Shown: positions 37,929 through 47,201 of the stretch, one piece after another
Layout of the letters: every line of letters starts with the position of its first letter
Position numbering within the stretch: the stretch's first letter is position 1
Assembly (NCBI RefSeq): GCF_003313245.1
Contig: NZ_QJSD01000003.1
Location: 186,001 to 250,000 of the forward strand
Reading direction: 5' to 3'
Origin: Primorskyibacter marinus
Lineage (GTDB): Bacteria; Pseudomonadota; Alphaproteobacteria; Rhodobacterales; Rhodobacteraceae
DNA length: 64,000 nucleotides
Made by a program: the position numbers and the translations under genes
The notes under the pieces: model-generated
Told to the model about the DNA's origin: nothing
Databases searched by the model: none
The model's input: the letters and a program-made list of their open reading frames with translations, nothing else

Positions 37929-38839
37929 GCCCCCCCGACCCCGGCGATGGAGAACAGCTCATTGGGTTGCAGCACCAGTTCTAGACCGAGTTTGGCGCAG
38001 ACCAGCATCACCAGAAGGGCCAGCAAGATGCGCAACTGTTCGGCCTTCATCCGCAATCCGATAACCGTGCCGATCTGTGCCCCCACGACCCCGCCCAGAA
38101 GCAGCAGAACCGCCAGCGGCATGTCGACCGTCTGGTTGGTGACCGCGTGCAGCATTGTCGTGAAGGCCGTGACAAAGATGATCTGGAACAGTGACGTGCC
38201 GATCACCACTTTGGTGGGCATTCCCAGCAGGTAGATCATCGCGGGGACCATGATAAAGCCACCGCCGACCCCCATCACCGCCGCCAGCACACCGACGGCG
38301 AGCCCCACAAGGAGCGGCGGAATCACCGAGATATACAGGCCCGATGTGCGAAACCGCATTTTCAGCGGCAGGCCGTGGATCCAGTTGTGCTTGTGTCGTT
38401 TGGCCTTGCGGCCCTTGCGGGTGTTGCGGATGGCATTCAGGCTTTCGATGAACATCAGCGTGCCGATGATGCCAAGAAAAACGACGTAGCACAGCCGCAC
38501 CAGCAGATCGACCTGACCAAGGCTGCGCAGGTAATTGAACAGCATCACGCCAAGTGCCGCGCCGACAAGCCCGCCGATCAGCAGCACCACGCCCATTTGC
38601 AGATCGACGGTCTTGCGTCGGAGATGTGCCAACAGCCCGGAAAAGGACGAGGCGACGATCTGGTTCGCCCCCGTCGCAACGGCCACTGCCGGCGATATTC
38701 CCATGAAGAACAGCAGCGGGGTTATCAGGAAACCGCCGCCAACCCCGAACATGCCCGAAAGCACGCCGACAAGCGTGCCCGCCCCGAGAAGCAGGAACAA
38801 ATTGACCGACACCTCGGCGATGGGAAGGAAAATCTGCAT
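37925..38839 (-). CDS. TauE/SafE family sulfite/organosulfonate exporter
   Basis: Integral membrane protein of 304 residues with about eight hydrophobic segments in two repeats, the TauE/SafE layout. The repeat signatures are GVLSGMFGVGGGFLITPLL near residues 24-42 and GVLAAVMGVGGGFIMVPAMIYL in the second half. Members export sulfite, sulfonates or related anions, a role that suits sulfonate- or DMSP-using marine bacteria. The real substrate here is not known. First gene of the three-gene unit. Confidence 0.9.
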   Translation of the reverse strand: MQIFLPIAEVSVNLFLLLGAGTLVGVLSGMFGVGGGFLITPLLFFMGISPAVAVATGANQIVASSFSGLLAHLRRKTVDLQMGVVLLIGGLVGAALGVMLFNYLRSLGQVDLLVRLCYVVFLGIIGTLMFIESLNAIRNTRKGRKAKRHKHNWIHGLPLKMRFRTSGLYISVIPPLLVGLAVGVLAAVMGVGGGFIMVPAMIYLLGMPTKVVIGTSLFQIIFVTAFTTMLHAVTNQTVDMPLAVLLLLGGVVGAQIGTVIGLRMKAEQLRILLALLVMLVCAKLGLELVLQPNELFSIAGVGGA

Positions 38840-38904
38840 GGGATGAGTTTGCGGCAGGGCAACAGGCGATGCAATATGCGAGCGCGCCTTAACAGCGTAT
38901 CAAG

Positions 38905-38932
38905 CCGCCCCGCGGGATATTTTGCGGGGCGG
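38905..38932 (-). terminator. Hairpin after the BMP-type transporter operon
   Basis: Nine-base-pair perfect stem CCGCCCCGC (38905-38913) with GCGGGGCGG (38924-38932), loop 10 nt, 7 bases past the stop of the last permease gene. On the minus strand no strong T-run follows, so it is a probable but weak terminator or 3' stabiliser. Confidence 0.6.
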
Positions 38933-38938
38933 TTCTGT

Positions 38939-39904
38939 TCAGCGTTCTTTCACATAGGGCTCGCCGCCCGCGCGTGGCGGGATCGCCTTGCCGACAAACC
39001 CTGCAAGGATCACCACTGTCAGGATATAGGGCAGCGCGTCCATGAACTGAACGGGGATCACCAGCCCGCCGACCTCGATGCTCTGGTATCGCAGCGCAAC
39101 GGCTTGCAGAAGCCCGAACAGCAGGCAGGAATACAGCGCGTACCACGGCCGCCATTTCGCAAAGATCAGCGCGGCCAAGGCGATAAAGCCACGCCCGGCC
39201 GTCATGTCCTTGACAAAGCCCGCCTGCAAACCCGTCGCCAGATAGGCACCCGCGATGCCGCACAGGACACCGCAGATCGCGACGGCGGCAAAGCGCAGCC
39301 CCACAACCGACACGCCCGCCGTGTCCACCGCTGCCGGGTTCTCGCCCACCGCGCGCAACCGTAGCCCGAAACGGGTCCGAAACAGGATCCACCACGTCAG
39401 CGGGACTGTCAGAAATCCGACATAGACAAGGATCGAATGGCCCGAGATCAATTCGTAGTAGATAGGGCCGATCACCGGCACGCCGCGCAGCGCCTCGGCG
39501 AAGGGCAGGGTGATGCCCTCGAACCGGCCCCCGCCGAACAGCGACGGCGTGCGCCCGCCCTGGCTGAACCAATCCTCGGCAATCAGGACCGTCATGCCTG
39601 CCGCCAGAAAATTGATCGCCACGCCCGAAATCAGCTGATTGCCCCGAAAGGTGATAGAGGCCAGCCCGTGAATGCCCGACAACACCAGCGACGCGCCAAT
39701 GCCCGCCGATAGACCCAGCCAGACCGACCCGGTCAGCGACGCCACGGCGGCAGAGAAAAAGGCCGCGGCCAGCATCTTGCCCTCAAGCCCGATGTCGAAA
39801 ATGCCCGCGCGTTCGGAAAACAGCCCTGCAAGACATGCCAGCAACAGCGGCGTCGCCAGTCGGACGGTCGAGTCGAGCACCTGAAGAACGGTCATCAGAT
39901 CCAT
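38939..39904 (-). CDS. ABC transporter permease (BMP/nucleoside type), second
   Basis: 321 residues with eight or more transmembrane segments, of the BPD_transp_2 permease type used by BmpA-linked nucleoside and basic-membrane-protein transporters. Conserved permease block: GVNPAAVDTAG-like, seen as VGENPAAVDTAGVSV near residue 180. The N-terminal LLLACLAGLFSERAGIFDIGLEGKML segment is the family hallmark (RxGxxNIGxEG-like). Start ATG overlaps the stop of the first permease. It probably forms a heterodimer with the protein at 39904-41007. Confidence 0.9.
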   Translation of the reverse strand: MDLMTVLQVLDSTVRLATPLLLACLAGLFSERAGIFDIGLEGKMLAAAFFSAAVASLTGSVWLGLSAGIGASLVLSGIHGLASITFRGNQLISGVAINFLAAGMTVLIAEDWFSQGGRTPSLFGGGRFEGITLPFAEALRGVPVIGPIYYELISGHSILVYVGFLTVPLTWWILFRTRFGLRLRAVGENPAAVDTAGVSVVGLRFAAVAICGVLCGIAGAYLATGLQAGFVKDMTAGRGFIALAALIFAKWRPWYALYSCLLFGLLQAVALRYQSIEVGGLVIPVQFMDALPYILTVVILAGFVGKAIPPRAGGEPYVKER

Positions 39905-41007
39905 CAGCTTTTCCTCCGGCGGAAGGACAGGAATATCCGCTCAAGTGGCATGCGCACCATGTTGTCCAGCGCGCCGGTGAACAGGATCACAAGCGCCTGA
40001 ATGACGACGATCAATTCGCGCGGGATGGTGGTCCAAAGTGCCAGTTCCGCCCCGCCCTGATAAAGAAACCCGAACAGGATGGCGGCCAGAAAGACACCAA
40101 GCGGGTGGTTGCGCCCCATCAGAGCCACGGCGATCCCGATGAAACCCGCACCCTCGATGGAGTTCAGGATCAGGCGTTCAGCCTCACCTTGTGTGGTATT
40201 GACGGACATCAGCCCCGCCAGCCCGCCAGAGATCAGCATCGCGATGACAACGGTGCGCACCGGGCTGATGCCGGCATAGCGCGCAGCAGGTTCGGAATGA
40301 CCCAGGGCGCGGATCTCATACCCGAGACGGGTGCGCCAGATCAGCAACCAGACCAGCACACAGGCAATGACGGCCAGAAAGAAGGTCACATTGGCAGGCG
40401 CCCCGCGAAACATCGGGTCCGCTGCGGTCGAGAACATGTCCTGAAAGGTCGGAAGATGCGTGGCATCGGGAAACTTGGCCGTTGCCGGGTCCATCGCGCC
40501 CACGGGCCGCAGCACGTTGACCAGCACATAGTTCAGCAAGGCAGCGGCGATGAAGTTGAACATGATCGTGGTGATCACGATATGGCTGCCGCGTTTGGCC
40601 TGAAGATAGGCCGGGATCAGCGCCCATGCCGCCCCGAACAGGGATGCGCCCACGGCCGATCCCAGCAGCGCCAGCGACCAATGCGGCCAGGGTATGTAGA
40701 GACAGACCAGCGCCACACCCAGCCCGCCGATCATCGCCTGGCCTTCGCCACCAATGTTGAACATCCGCGCATGAAAGGCCACGGCGACGGCCAGTCCGGT
40801 GAAGATGAAATTCGTGGCGTAATAGAGCGTATAGCCCCATCCGGCAGAGCGCATCAGCGCGCCGTCCACCATCAGCTTGAACGCGGCCACGGGGCTTTCG
40901 CCGATGCCGATGATGACCAATGCCGACAGGAAGGCCGCCAGCAACAGCGAAATCAGGGGCACGAGGATCGCATCGGCCCAGCCTGGCATTCTATCCATGC
41001 GCGCCAC
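39904..41007 (-). CDS. ABC transporter permease (BMP/nucleoside type), first
   Basis: 367 residues with about ten hydrophobic segments. The family signature FHARMFNIGGEGQAMIGG is near residue 77, and the permease coupling block IRALGHSEPAARYAG near 233. It partners with the smaller permease downstream. The frame starts with GTG 41007; ATG 40998 is an equally possible start, three codons later. Positioned between the ATPase and second permease as in other BMP-type operons. Confidence 0.9.
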   Translation of the reverse strand: MARMDRMPGWADAILVPLISLLLAAFLSALVIIGIGESPVAAFKLMVDGALMRSAGWGYTLYYATNFIFTGLAVAVAFHARMFNIGGEGQAMIGGLGVALVCLYIPWPHWSLALLGSAVGASLFGAAWALIPAYLQAKRGSHIVITTIMFNFIAAALLNYVLVNVLRPVGAMDPATAKFPDATHLPTFQDMFSTAADPMFRGAPANVTFFLAVIACVLVWLLIWRTRLGYEIRALGHSEPAARYAGISPVRTVVIAMLISGGLAGLMSVNTTQGEAERLILNSIEGAGFIGIAVALMGRNHPLGVFLAAILFGFLYQGGAELALWTTIPRELIVVIQALVILFTGALDNMVRMPLERIFLSFRRRKS

Positions 41008-41036
41008 CGTTCAGCCCGGCATCAAATGTCTTGCGT

Positions 41037-42737
41037 TCAGCCATTCTTTCTGGCCTCCCGAGCCTCTTTTTGGTGTAACTTTTCGTCCACCGCCTCGATC
41101 AGAGATTTGCTTGGATCGACTGGTTCTGCGCTTGCGGCATCGGAGATCGTCCAGCCCTGCATCGCCTCTGTATCGGCACCGCCCAGTCCGGCCATAAGAC
41201 AGCCCAAGCCGACCTGATCGGCGGTTTCTGCGGGGCCGTAGCCCATGATCTCGCCGTCGAACATCACAACGATGCGGTCCGACAGGGACAGGATTTCGTC
41301 CAGCTCGACCGAGACCAGAAGCACGGCCTTGCCTTGATCGCGCAGGGCCACGATCTGCTGGTGGATGAACTCGATCGCGCCAATGTCCACCCCGCGCGTC
41401 GGTTGCCCGACCAGCAGCAGATCGGGGTCGCGCTCGATCTCGCGGGCGACGACGATCTTCTGCTGGTTCCCACCCGAGAAATTCTTGGCGGTCAGATGCG
41501 CGTTGGGGGGGCGGACATCGAATTTCTCGATCTTGCGCTCCGTATCCTCGATCATCGCGCGGTGGTTCATCAGGAGGCCGGATTGGTATTTCGGATCGCG
41601 GTGATAGCCGAAAGCCGCGTTTTCCCAGGCAAAGTAGTTCATGATCAGGCCTTCGCGCTGGCGGTCCTCTGGCACATGGGCGATGCCGCGCGCGCGGCGC
41701 GACTGGCCATCGGAATGCTTGCCTGTCAGGTCAAGCGACTGACCGTTCAGGCTGATCTGGCCCGTCCCGTCAGCATAGCCGCCCAGCACTTCCAGCAGCT
41801 CTGACTGGCCATTGCCCGACACGCCGGCGATGCCGACAATCTCTCCGGCATGCACGTCAAGGTCGACGCCTTTCAGCCGGACAATGCCCTTGTCGTCCTT
41901 CACGCGCAGGTCGCGGACCTCCAGCACATTCTTGCCGGGGGTCGCGTGCGTCTTGTCGACCCGCAGCAGCACCTTGCGGCCCACCATCAGCTCTGCCAGT
42001 TCGGCGGGATCGGTCTCGGCGGTCTTGACGGTGGCCGTCATCTCGCCGCGCCGCATGACGCTGACCGTGTCGGTGATCTCCATGATCTCGCGCAGTTTAT
42101 GGGTGATCAGGATGATCGTCTTGCCCTCGCGGCGCAGGTTGTCGAGGATGCGGAACAGGTGATCGGCCTCTGCGGGGGTCAGCACGCCCGTGGGCTCGTC
42201 CAGAATAAGAATATCGGCCTGACGGTAGAGGGATTTGAGGATTTCGACCCGCTGTTGATGTCCGACGCTGAGGTTCTGGATCAGCGCGTCCGGATCGACG
42301 TTCAACTCATATTCCGCGGCCAGTTGTTTCAGCACGCCGCGCGCCTTGGCAAGGCTGGGACGCAACAAAGGCCCGTCCTCGGCACCGAGAATGACATTTT
42401 CAAGAACGCTGAAATTCTCGACCAGTTTGAAATGTTGGAACACCATGCCGATGCCCGCCGAAATCGCGGCTTGGCTATCGGGGATCTCGGTCTTGCGACC
42501 GTGGATGAACACCTCGCCGGCATCGGCCTTGTAAAAGCCGTAAAGGATCGACATCAGCGTCGATTTGCCAGCGCCGTTTTCGCCGATGATGCCATGGATT
42601 GTGCCCGGCATCACGCGGATCGCAATATCCTTGTTGGCCTGCACCGGACCAAAGGCCTTGGAGATGCCTTTAAGCTCGATCGCCGGCGCGGTGGAAGCGG
42701 CCTGATCCGGCCGCCCCCCATTAGTCACGTCCACCAC
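41037..42737 (-). CDS. ABC transporter ATPase, duplicated domain (BMP/nucleoside type)
   Basis: 566 residues with two ATPase domains, as in sugar/nucleoside importers of the RbsA/YufO type. The first has Walker A GENGAGKSTLM near residue 54 and LSVGHQQRVEIL as signature. The second has an atypical Walker A GVSGNGQSELLE near 305, signature FSGGNQQKIVVAREI near 420. The lysine of the second Walker A is replaced by Gln, a usual feature of this class. The start is uncertain: GTG at 42737 or 42734, five to eight bases after the binding-protein stop. Confidence 0.92.
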   Translation of the reverse strand: MVDVTNGGRPDQAASTAPAIELKGISKAFGPVQANKDIAIRVMPGTIHGIIGENGAGKSTLMSILYGFYKADAGEVFIHGRKTEIPDSQAAISAGIGMVFQHFKLVENFSVLENVILGAEDGPLLRPSLAKARGVLKQLAAEYELNVDPDALIQNLSVGHQQRVEILKSLYRQADILILDEPTGVLTPAEADHLFRILDNLRREGKTIILITHKLREIMEITDTVSVMRRGEMTATVKTAETDPAELAELMVGRKVLLRVDKTHATPGKNVLEVRDLRVKDDKGIVRLKGVDLDVHAGEIVGIAGVSGNGQSELLEVLGGYADGTGQISLNGQSLDLTGKHSDGQSRRARGIAHVPEDRQREGLIMNYFAWENAAFGYHRDPKYQSGLLMNHRAMIEDTERKIEKFDVRPPNAHLTAKNFSGGNQQKIVVAREIERDPDLLLVGQPTRGVDIGAIEFIHQQIVALRDQGKAVLLVSVELDEILSLSDRIVVMFDGEIMGYGPAETADQVGLGCLMAGLGGADTEAMQGWTISDAASAEPVDPSKSLIEAVDEKLHQKEAREARKNG

Positions 42738-42742
42738 CAGGC

Positions 42743-43732
42743 TTACTCGACCGGGCAGGCGTTGTCCGACATGTAGTCGTGCACCATCAACTCGCCCGAG
42801 CCGATCTTGGCGGCAGCTTCGTCCACGGTAGCCTGCATATCGGCGCTGACCAGATCTGCGTTGAATTCATCCATCGCATATCCGACGCCTTCATTGCCGA
42901 CGCCCATGACGTAAATGCCGGTTTCGATGTCTGCGCCTGCCTCCATCGCGTCATAAACCGCGTTGTCGACACGTTTTGTCATCGATGTCAGGATCTTGCC
43001 GGGATGCATGTAATTCTGGTTGCTGTCGACGCCAATGGACAGAATGCCTTCGTCCGCGGCTGTCTGAAGCACGCCAACGCCGGTGCCGCCCGCGGCCGCA
43101 TAGATCACGTCTGCGCCCTGACTGATCTGCGATTTGGTCAGTTCCGACCCTTTGACCGGATCATTCCACGCCGCAGGGGTGGTGCCTGTCATGTTCTGGA
43201 TGACGGTCGCGTCGGGCTTGACGGCTTTTACGCCCTGCACATAGCCGCAGGCGAATTTGCGGATCAAGGGGATGTCCATGCCGCCGATAAAGCCGACAGT
43301 GTCCGATTCCGAGGCCATGGCGGCCATCATGCCGACCAGATAGCTGCCTTCATGTTCGTTGAACACGACAGAGCGCACATTGGGCGCATCCACAACCATG
43401 TCGATGATCGCGAATTTGGTGTCCGGGTAGTCGGGCGCGACTTCGCCCAGCACGTTGCCAAAGGCAAAGCCGGTCATGATGATCGGATCGTTGCCGTTCT
43501 CGGCAAAGCGACGCAGGGCCTGTTCGCGCTGCGCTTCGGACTGAAGCTCGATTTCACGGAAGGTTCCGCCGGTTTCGTCTGCCCAGCGTTTCGCGCCGGT
43601 GAAGGCTGCTTCGTTGAAGGATTTGTCGAACTTACCGCCAAGGTCGAAGATCAGCGCGGGCTCTGCCGCGGCGGCACCGGCGCTGAGGGACAGCGCGGCG
43701 GCTGTGGCAAGGAATTTGTGCATAAGGGTCAT
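42743..43732 (-). CDS. BMP family ABC transporter substrate-binding protein
   Basis: 329 residues. A signal peptide of about 20 residues (LMHKFLATAAALSLSAGAAA region) has no lipobox cysteine near its end, so the mature protein is probably periplasmic rather than lipid-anchored. Domain blocks of the Bmp/PnrA fold are FDLGGKFDKSFNEAAFTGAK near 27-46, FIGGMDIPLIRKFACGYVQG near 148 and VIYAAAGGTGVGVLQTA near 210, which fit nucleoside binding. GGGAG stands 7 bases before ATG 43732. Longer open frame to 43813 rejected. First gene of the transporter operon. Confidence 0.91.
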   Translation of the reverse strand: MTLMHKFLATAAALSLSAGAAAAEPALIFDLGGKFDKSFNEAAFTGAKRWADETGGTFREIELQSEAQREQALRRFAENGNDPIIMTGFAFGNVLGEVAPDYPDTKFAIIDMVVDAPNVRSVVFNEHEGSYLVGMMAAMASESDTVGFIGGMDIPLIRKFACGYVQGVKAVKPDATVIQNMTGTTPAAWNDPVKGSELTKSQISQGADVIYAAAGGTGVGVLQTAADEGILSIGVDSNQNYMHPGKILTSMTKRVDNAVYDAMEAGADIETGIYVMGVGNEGVGYAMDEFNADLVSADMQATVDEAAAKIGSGELMVHDYMSDNACPVE

Positions 43733-43885
43733 GGATCGCTCCCAGGTGTTGGTCATGCGGGGGCCACGCATGGCCGCACCGTCAATTCTCGGATCGTGTC
43801 CGATCAGCCGCAATTAAGGATGGGCAGGCCGACAGGGTCAACTCATTTTTCGCTTAGATGCCGTCACGTTGGCACCGTAGGTGAG

Positions 43886-44320
43886 TTAACCCAAGGTAAG
43901 CGCCTTCGACAGAACCAACGCAGCGACGGCGGGACCGTCCGCTTGCGGGTAGTACCCGCCGCGTTTGCCGATCCCCTTGTATCCGCGTGCGGCGTAAAAG
44001 GCGCGGGCCGGGGCGTTTGTTTCCGCCACTTCCAGAAAGCAGGTGGCCGCACCGCGCGTGCGGGCTGTCGTCTCGAACCGGGTCATCAGTGTGCTGGCGA
44101 TACCGTGGCGCTGGCGGTCGGGGTTCACGGCAAGCGCCAACAGCTCAGCCTCGTCCAGCACGACGCGACCAAGCGCAAAGCCCTGCGGATCGGAGATGCA
44201 AAGCGCATGCGCCGAGGCAATCATCTCGGCCAGGGCCAGCGCCGACCAGGGCGGCATATGTTGGTAGGCGCGGGCCTGAAGGGCGGCCATGTCGTCCGGC
44301 GACATCACCGCGATGGTCAT
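43886..44320 (-). CDS. rimI: Ribosomal-protein-alanine N-acetyltransferase-like GNAT
   Basis: 144-residue GNAT acetyltransferase. The acetyl-CoA site is LALAVNPDRQRHGIASTLMTRF near residues 61-82 and the C-terminal FYAARGYKGIGKRGGYY near 108. The placement directly after tsaB, with the start ATG inside an ATGA overlap, is the common tsaB-rimI arrangement; RimI acetylates the N-terminus of ribosomal protein S18. The frame is open far upstream through tsaB, but the start at 44320 gives the normal length. Confidence 0.88.
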   Translation of the reverse strand: MTIAVMSPDDMAALQARAYQHMPPWSALALAEMIASAHALCISDPQGFALGRVVLDEAELLALAVNPDRQRHGIASTLMTRFETTARTRGAATCFLEVAETNAPARAFYAARGYKGIGKRGGYYPQADGPAVAALVLSKALTLG

Positions 44321-45000
44321 GGCAGAATGACCGGCGGCGCATCGCGCGGCGGGGCGGCATCGGCGCTGCGGACATAAAGCGGCGCGGGCGGCGGTGGTGA
44401 GCCGGGTGCCGCCAGACGGTCCAGCGCGACGCGGGTCAGGGTTTCGGGCAATGTGATGATGGTCGCAACAGTGGCGGGCAAAGCAGCACCGGCAAACGCA
44501 TTGGCGATCTGTGTGGCCTGCGCGCCGATCACCTGACAGCCTGCGGGAAGGGGCAGATCGGCAGGCGGATTGTCCGGGTCGATCTGGCGGGGTGGCTCGG
44601 TCGCGCAGCCCTTGGTGAAAAGTTGCACATAGACGGACCCGCGCGGGGCGGGCAGGCAAAACAATTGATGCTCTGCTGGTTCGGCTTCGGCCGCGAGCAT
44701 TTCGAATGCCGAGACGCCGGCCGCCGGGATGCCAAGAGCCAGCGCAAGGCCGCGTGCGGCAGAGACGGAAATGCGGATGCCGGTGAAATTGCCGGGCCCG
44801 ACACCGACCGCAAGCGCATCGAGGTCGGACCACCCCAGGCCCTCCGCGGTCAGCATGTCCTCCAGCAGCGGCATCAGCCGTTCGGCCTGTCCACGGGGCA
44901 TGTCCTCGGTTCGGCTGAGCAGGACGTTGTCTCCATGTCTCAGCGCGGCCGCGCAATGCGCGACCGACGTGTCAAAGCCGAGGATAAGCGGGGCGTCCAT
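44317..45000 (-). CDS. tsaB: tRNA threonylcarbamoyladenosine modification protein TsaB
   Basis: Actin-fold partner of TsaD in making t6A at position 37 of ANN-decoding tRNAs, 227 residues. The phosphate-1 motif ILGFDTSVAHCAAAL is at residues 6-20. The connecting block AVGVGPGNFTGIRISVSAARGLA is near 64-86. Like other TsaB proteins it lacks the C-terminal metal site of TsaD. Coupled to rimI by a 4-base overlap and 21 bases from the nfu stop. Confidence 0.92.
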   Translation of the reverse strand: MDAPLILGFDTSVAHCAAALRHGDNVLLSRTEDMPRGQAERLMPLLEDMLTAEGLGWSDLDALAVGVGPGNFTGIRISVSAARGLALALGIPAAGVSAFEMLAAEAEPAEHQLFCLPAPRGSVYVQLFTKGCATEPPRQIDPDNPPADLPLPAGCQVIGAQATQIANAFAGAALPATVATIITLPETLTRVALDRLAAPGSPPPPAPLYVRSADAAPPRDAPPVILP

Positions 45001-45020
45001 GAGATGTGTGCCGTTGGCGG

Positions 45021-45584
45021 TCAGACCGCGACGGGGCGCACTTCGGTGACTTCGGGGATGTAATGGCGCAGCAGGTTCTCGATCCCCATCTTCAGCGTCA
45101 GCGTGGATGAGGGGCAGCCCGCGCAGGCCCCTTGCATATGCAGGTAAACCACGCCGCGATCGAAACCATGAAAGGTGATGTCGCCACCATCCTGGGCCAC
45201 GGCAGGGCGCACGCGGCTGTCCAGCAACTCTTTGATCTGCCCGACGATTTCGGAATCCTCGCCACTGTGTTCGGCATGGCCGGAGGACGCCTGCACATCA
45301 CCGGCCATCACCGGCTGACCGGATTGGAAATGTTCCATGATCGCACCCAGAAGGGCGGGCTTCACATGGTCCCATTCGGTGTCGTCCCCCTTTGTCACGG
45401 TGATAAAATCGGTTCCGAAGAACACGCCTGTGACGCCGTTCACCGAAAAGATCCGCTGTGCCAGAGGCGAGGCAGAGGCACCATCCGCGTTCGGGAAATC
45501 AGCTGTTCCGACCTCAAGCACGGTCTGGCCGGGCAGAAATTTCAACGTTGCGGGGTTCGGGGTGGATTCGGTCTGAATGAACAT
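45021..45584 (-). CDS. nfuA: NifU-family iron-sulfur cluster carrier (Nfu)
   Basis: 187 residues with the Nfu N-terminal domain (MFIQTESTPNPATLKFLPG, residues 1-19) and a C-terminal NifU domain whose CAGCPSS motif near residue 158 provides the two cysteines that hold a transient [4Fe-4S] cluster between subunits. It hands clusters to target enzymes such as aconitase, SdhB-like proteins and lipoate synthase. Mitochondrial NFU1 is the eukaryotic relative. The repeat element copy C lies upstream. Confidence 0.94.
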   Translation of the reverse strand: MFIQTESTPNPATLKFLPGQTVLEVGTADFPNADGASASPLAQRIFSVNGVTGVFFGTDFITVTKGDDTEWDHVKPALLGAIMEHFQSGQPVMAGDVQASSGHAEHSGEDSEIVGQIKELLDSRVRPAVAQDGGDITFHGFDRGVVYLHMQGACAGCPSSTLTLKMGIENLLRHYIPEVTEVRPVAV

Positions 45585-45705
45585 GGGACATGCACCTTTT
45601 TATGGCTTGTCTTGGATATGCGCCCGGCATCGTCCGGAGTCAAGGTTTGGAACGATTCTAAACATGTTTCTGCGTTCCTGAACGGAGTTGGACTGGGCGG
45701 GCGGT

Positions 45706-45758
45706 GGAGCGAGGGGCCAGCCCCTCGCGCTCCCCGGAGTATTTTTGCCAAGAAGAAG
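45706..45758. repeat. Dispersed hairpin-plus-tail element, copy C
   Basis: All 53 bases match copy B at 21232-21284: the 9-bp GCGAGGGGC/GCCCCTCGC hairpin followed by the GGAGTATTTTTGCC-AAGAAGAAG tail. Located between nfuA and the uspA stop on the minus strand, so the tail is read first with respect to uspA transcription. Confidence 0.85.
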
Positions 45759-45770
45759 GGGGGGGGGTGA

Positions 45771-46226
45771 TCAGGTGATCGCTTCGAGCCGTTCCTTGGA
45801 CAAATCGCCCGGAACGATGGTGATGGGGATCGGCAGGGTGCCGGAGTTTCGGGTCAGTTGCGTCACCAACGGGCCAGGGCCTTTGTTGCTGCTGCCGGCC
45901 CCTAGCACCAAAATGCCGATTTCAGGATCTTCGTTGATCTGCGCCATGATCTCGGTGACGGGTTCGCCTTCGCGAATCACCAGTTCCGGGTCGACATTCT
46001 GCTTGTCGCGCATCCATTTCGCAAAAACCTCGAAATGCGCCTCGATGCGTTCGCGGGCCTCTTCACGCATGATGTCACCAACGCCGATCCAGTGATTGAA
46101 TTCATCCGGCGGGATCACCGACAGCACCGCGACGCCGCCGCCGGAGTTGGAGGCGCGCATAGCGGCAAACCGCAGGGCATTCAGGCATTCGCGACTGTCA
46201 TCAAGGACGACGAGGAATTTGCGCAT
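45771..46226 (-). CDS. Universal stress protein (UspA family)
   Basis: 151 residues of one Usp domain. The N-terminal KFLVVLDDSRECLNALRFAAMRA block (residues 3-25) is typical. The ATP-binding motif of the family (GxxGxGxxxxxGS) is seen as VLGAGSSNKGPGPLVTQL near residue 120, which lacks the exact spacing, so nucleotide binding is uncertain. It probably responds to nutrient or oxidative stress. Copy C of the dispersed repeat begins 12 bases past its stop. Confidence 0.88.
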   Translation of the reverse strand: MRKFLVVLDDSRECLNALRFAAMRASNSGGGVAVLSVIPPDEFNHWIGVGDIMREEARERIEAHFEVFAKWMRDKQNVDPELVIREGEPVTEIMAQINEDPEIGILVLGAGSSNKGPGPLVTQLTRNSGTLPIPITIVPGDLSKERLEAIT

Positions 46227-46334
46227 TTGTGGACTCCTGTGGTGCCGATCATGGCGATTTCCGGAGGCATGTGCAATTCATCGATTGCGGTGTTTTCCGC
46301 GTTGGGTGGCGGTTTGTTGCGGGTTAGTGGTGGT

Positions 46335-47201
46335 CTATTCCTGGTTCGAGGCGGCCCAGTCCCAATACAGGGCGCGGATCCGCCGGGTGATGGGACCAAC
46401 CTGATATTGACGCGCGTCGAAGGCGGTGACCGGCGTGATCTTGTTCATGTTGCCGGACAGGAAGACCTCGTCGGCGTCGTTGAAATCATCGAAGCCCAGC
46501 ACGCATTCATGCACTGTCATGCCATCGGCGCGCATATTGGCAAGATGGCGCGCGCGGGTGATTCCCGCAAGGAAGGTGCCGTTGGCAACGGGAGTGAAAA
46601 CCTCGCCGTCGCGGGTCATGAAAACGTTGGATGTGGCGGTTTCCGCGACATTGCCGATCGCGTCTGCGACCAGAGCGTTGTTGAAGCCCTTGGCGCGGGC
46701 TTCGGCCAGCATGCGCGCGTTGTTGGGGTAGAGGCAGCCCGCCTTGGCGTTGACCACCGCATCCTCCAGCACCGGGCGGCGGAACCGTGTGCGGGTCAGG
46801 GTGACGGACGCTGTTTCAGGGGCCATGGGGATGGCTTCAAGGCAGATCGCAAAGCCGGTCTTGTCGGGTGTGGGGACAATGGCCGTGGCGTCGCCGTCGA
46901 TGCCCCAATACATCGGACGGATATAGACAGCTTGATCCGGCGTGTAGGCGGCGAGCCCGTCGGCGATGATTTCGAGCATCGCATCGATGGTCACGGTGGG
47001 TTGCAGCATCAGCGCCTTGGCCGAGCGGTTCACACGGGCACAATGGGCGCGCAGATCGGGGGTGCGGCCGTTCACCATGCGGGCACCGTCGAACACGCCC
47101 GATCCAAGCCATGCACCGTGATCGGCAGCACGCATGATCATGGTGTCGCCGTCATGCCACTGCCCGTTGAAATAGGTGCGGATATCCGTGCCGGTTGCCA
47201 T
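46335..47201 (-). CDS. ilvE: Branched-chain amino acid aminotransferase-like protein
   Basis: Class IV PLP aminotransferase, 288 residues. The N-terminal YFNGQWHDGDTMIMRAADHG block and the lysine that should bind PLP, in AVVNAKAGCLYPN near residue 152, fit the BCAT fold. NVAETATSNVFM near 184 and the conserved SGNMNKITPV near 248 follow. It is likely to act on branched-chain amino acids, although D-amino-acid transaminases share the fold. A 108-base gap separates it from uspA. Confidence 0.85.
   Translation of the reverse strand: MATGTDIRTYFNGQWHDGDTMIMRAADHGAWLGSGVFDGARMVNGRTPDLRAHCARVNRSAKALMLQPTVTIDAMLEIIADGLAAYTPDQAVYIRPMYWGIDGDATAIVPTPDKTGFAICLEAIPMAPETASVTLTRTRFRRPVLEDAVVNAKAGCLYPNNARMLAEARAKGFNNALVADAIGNVAETATSNVFMTRDGEVFTPVANGTFLAGITRARHLANMRADGMTVHECVLGFDDFNDADEVFLSGNMNKITPVTAFDARQYQVGPITRRIRALYWDWAASNQE

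Noticed and set aside
45768-45785. GGTGATCAGGTGATC as another copy of the TGTGATCACA pair
   Set aside because: It overlaps the uspA stop, matches poorly and does not keep the 21-bp spacing.
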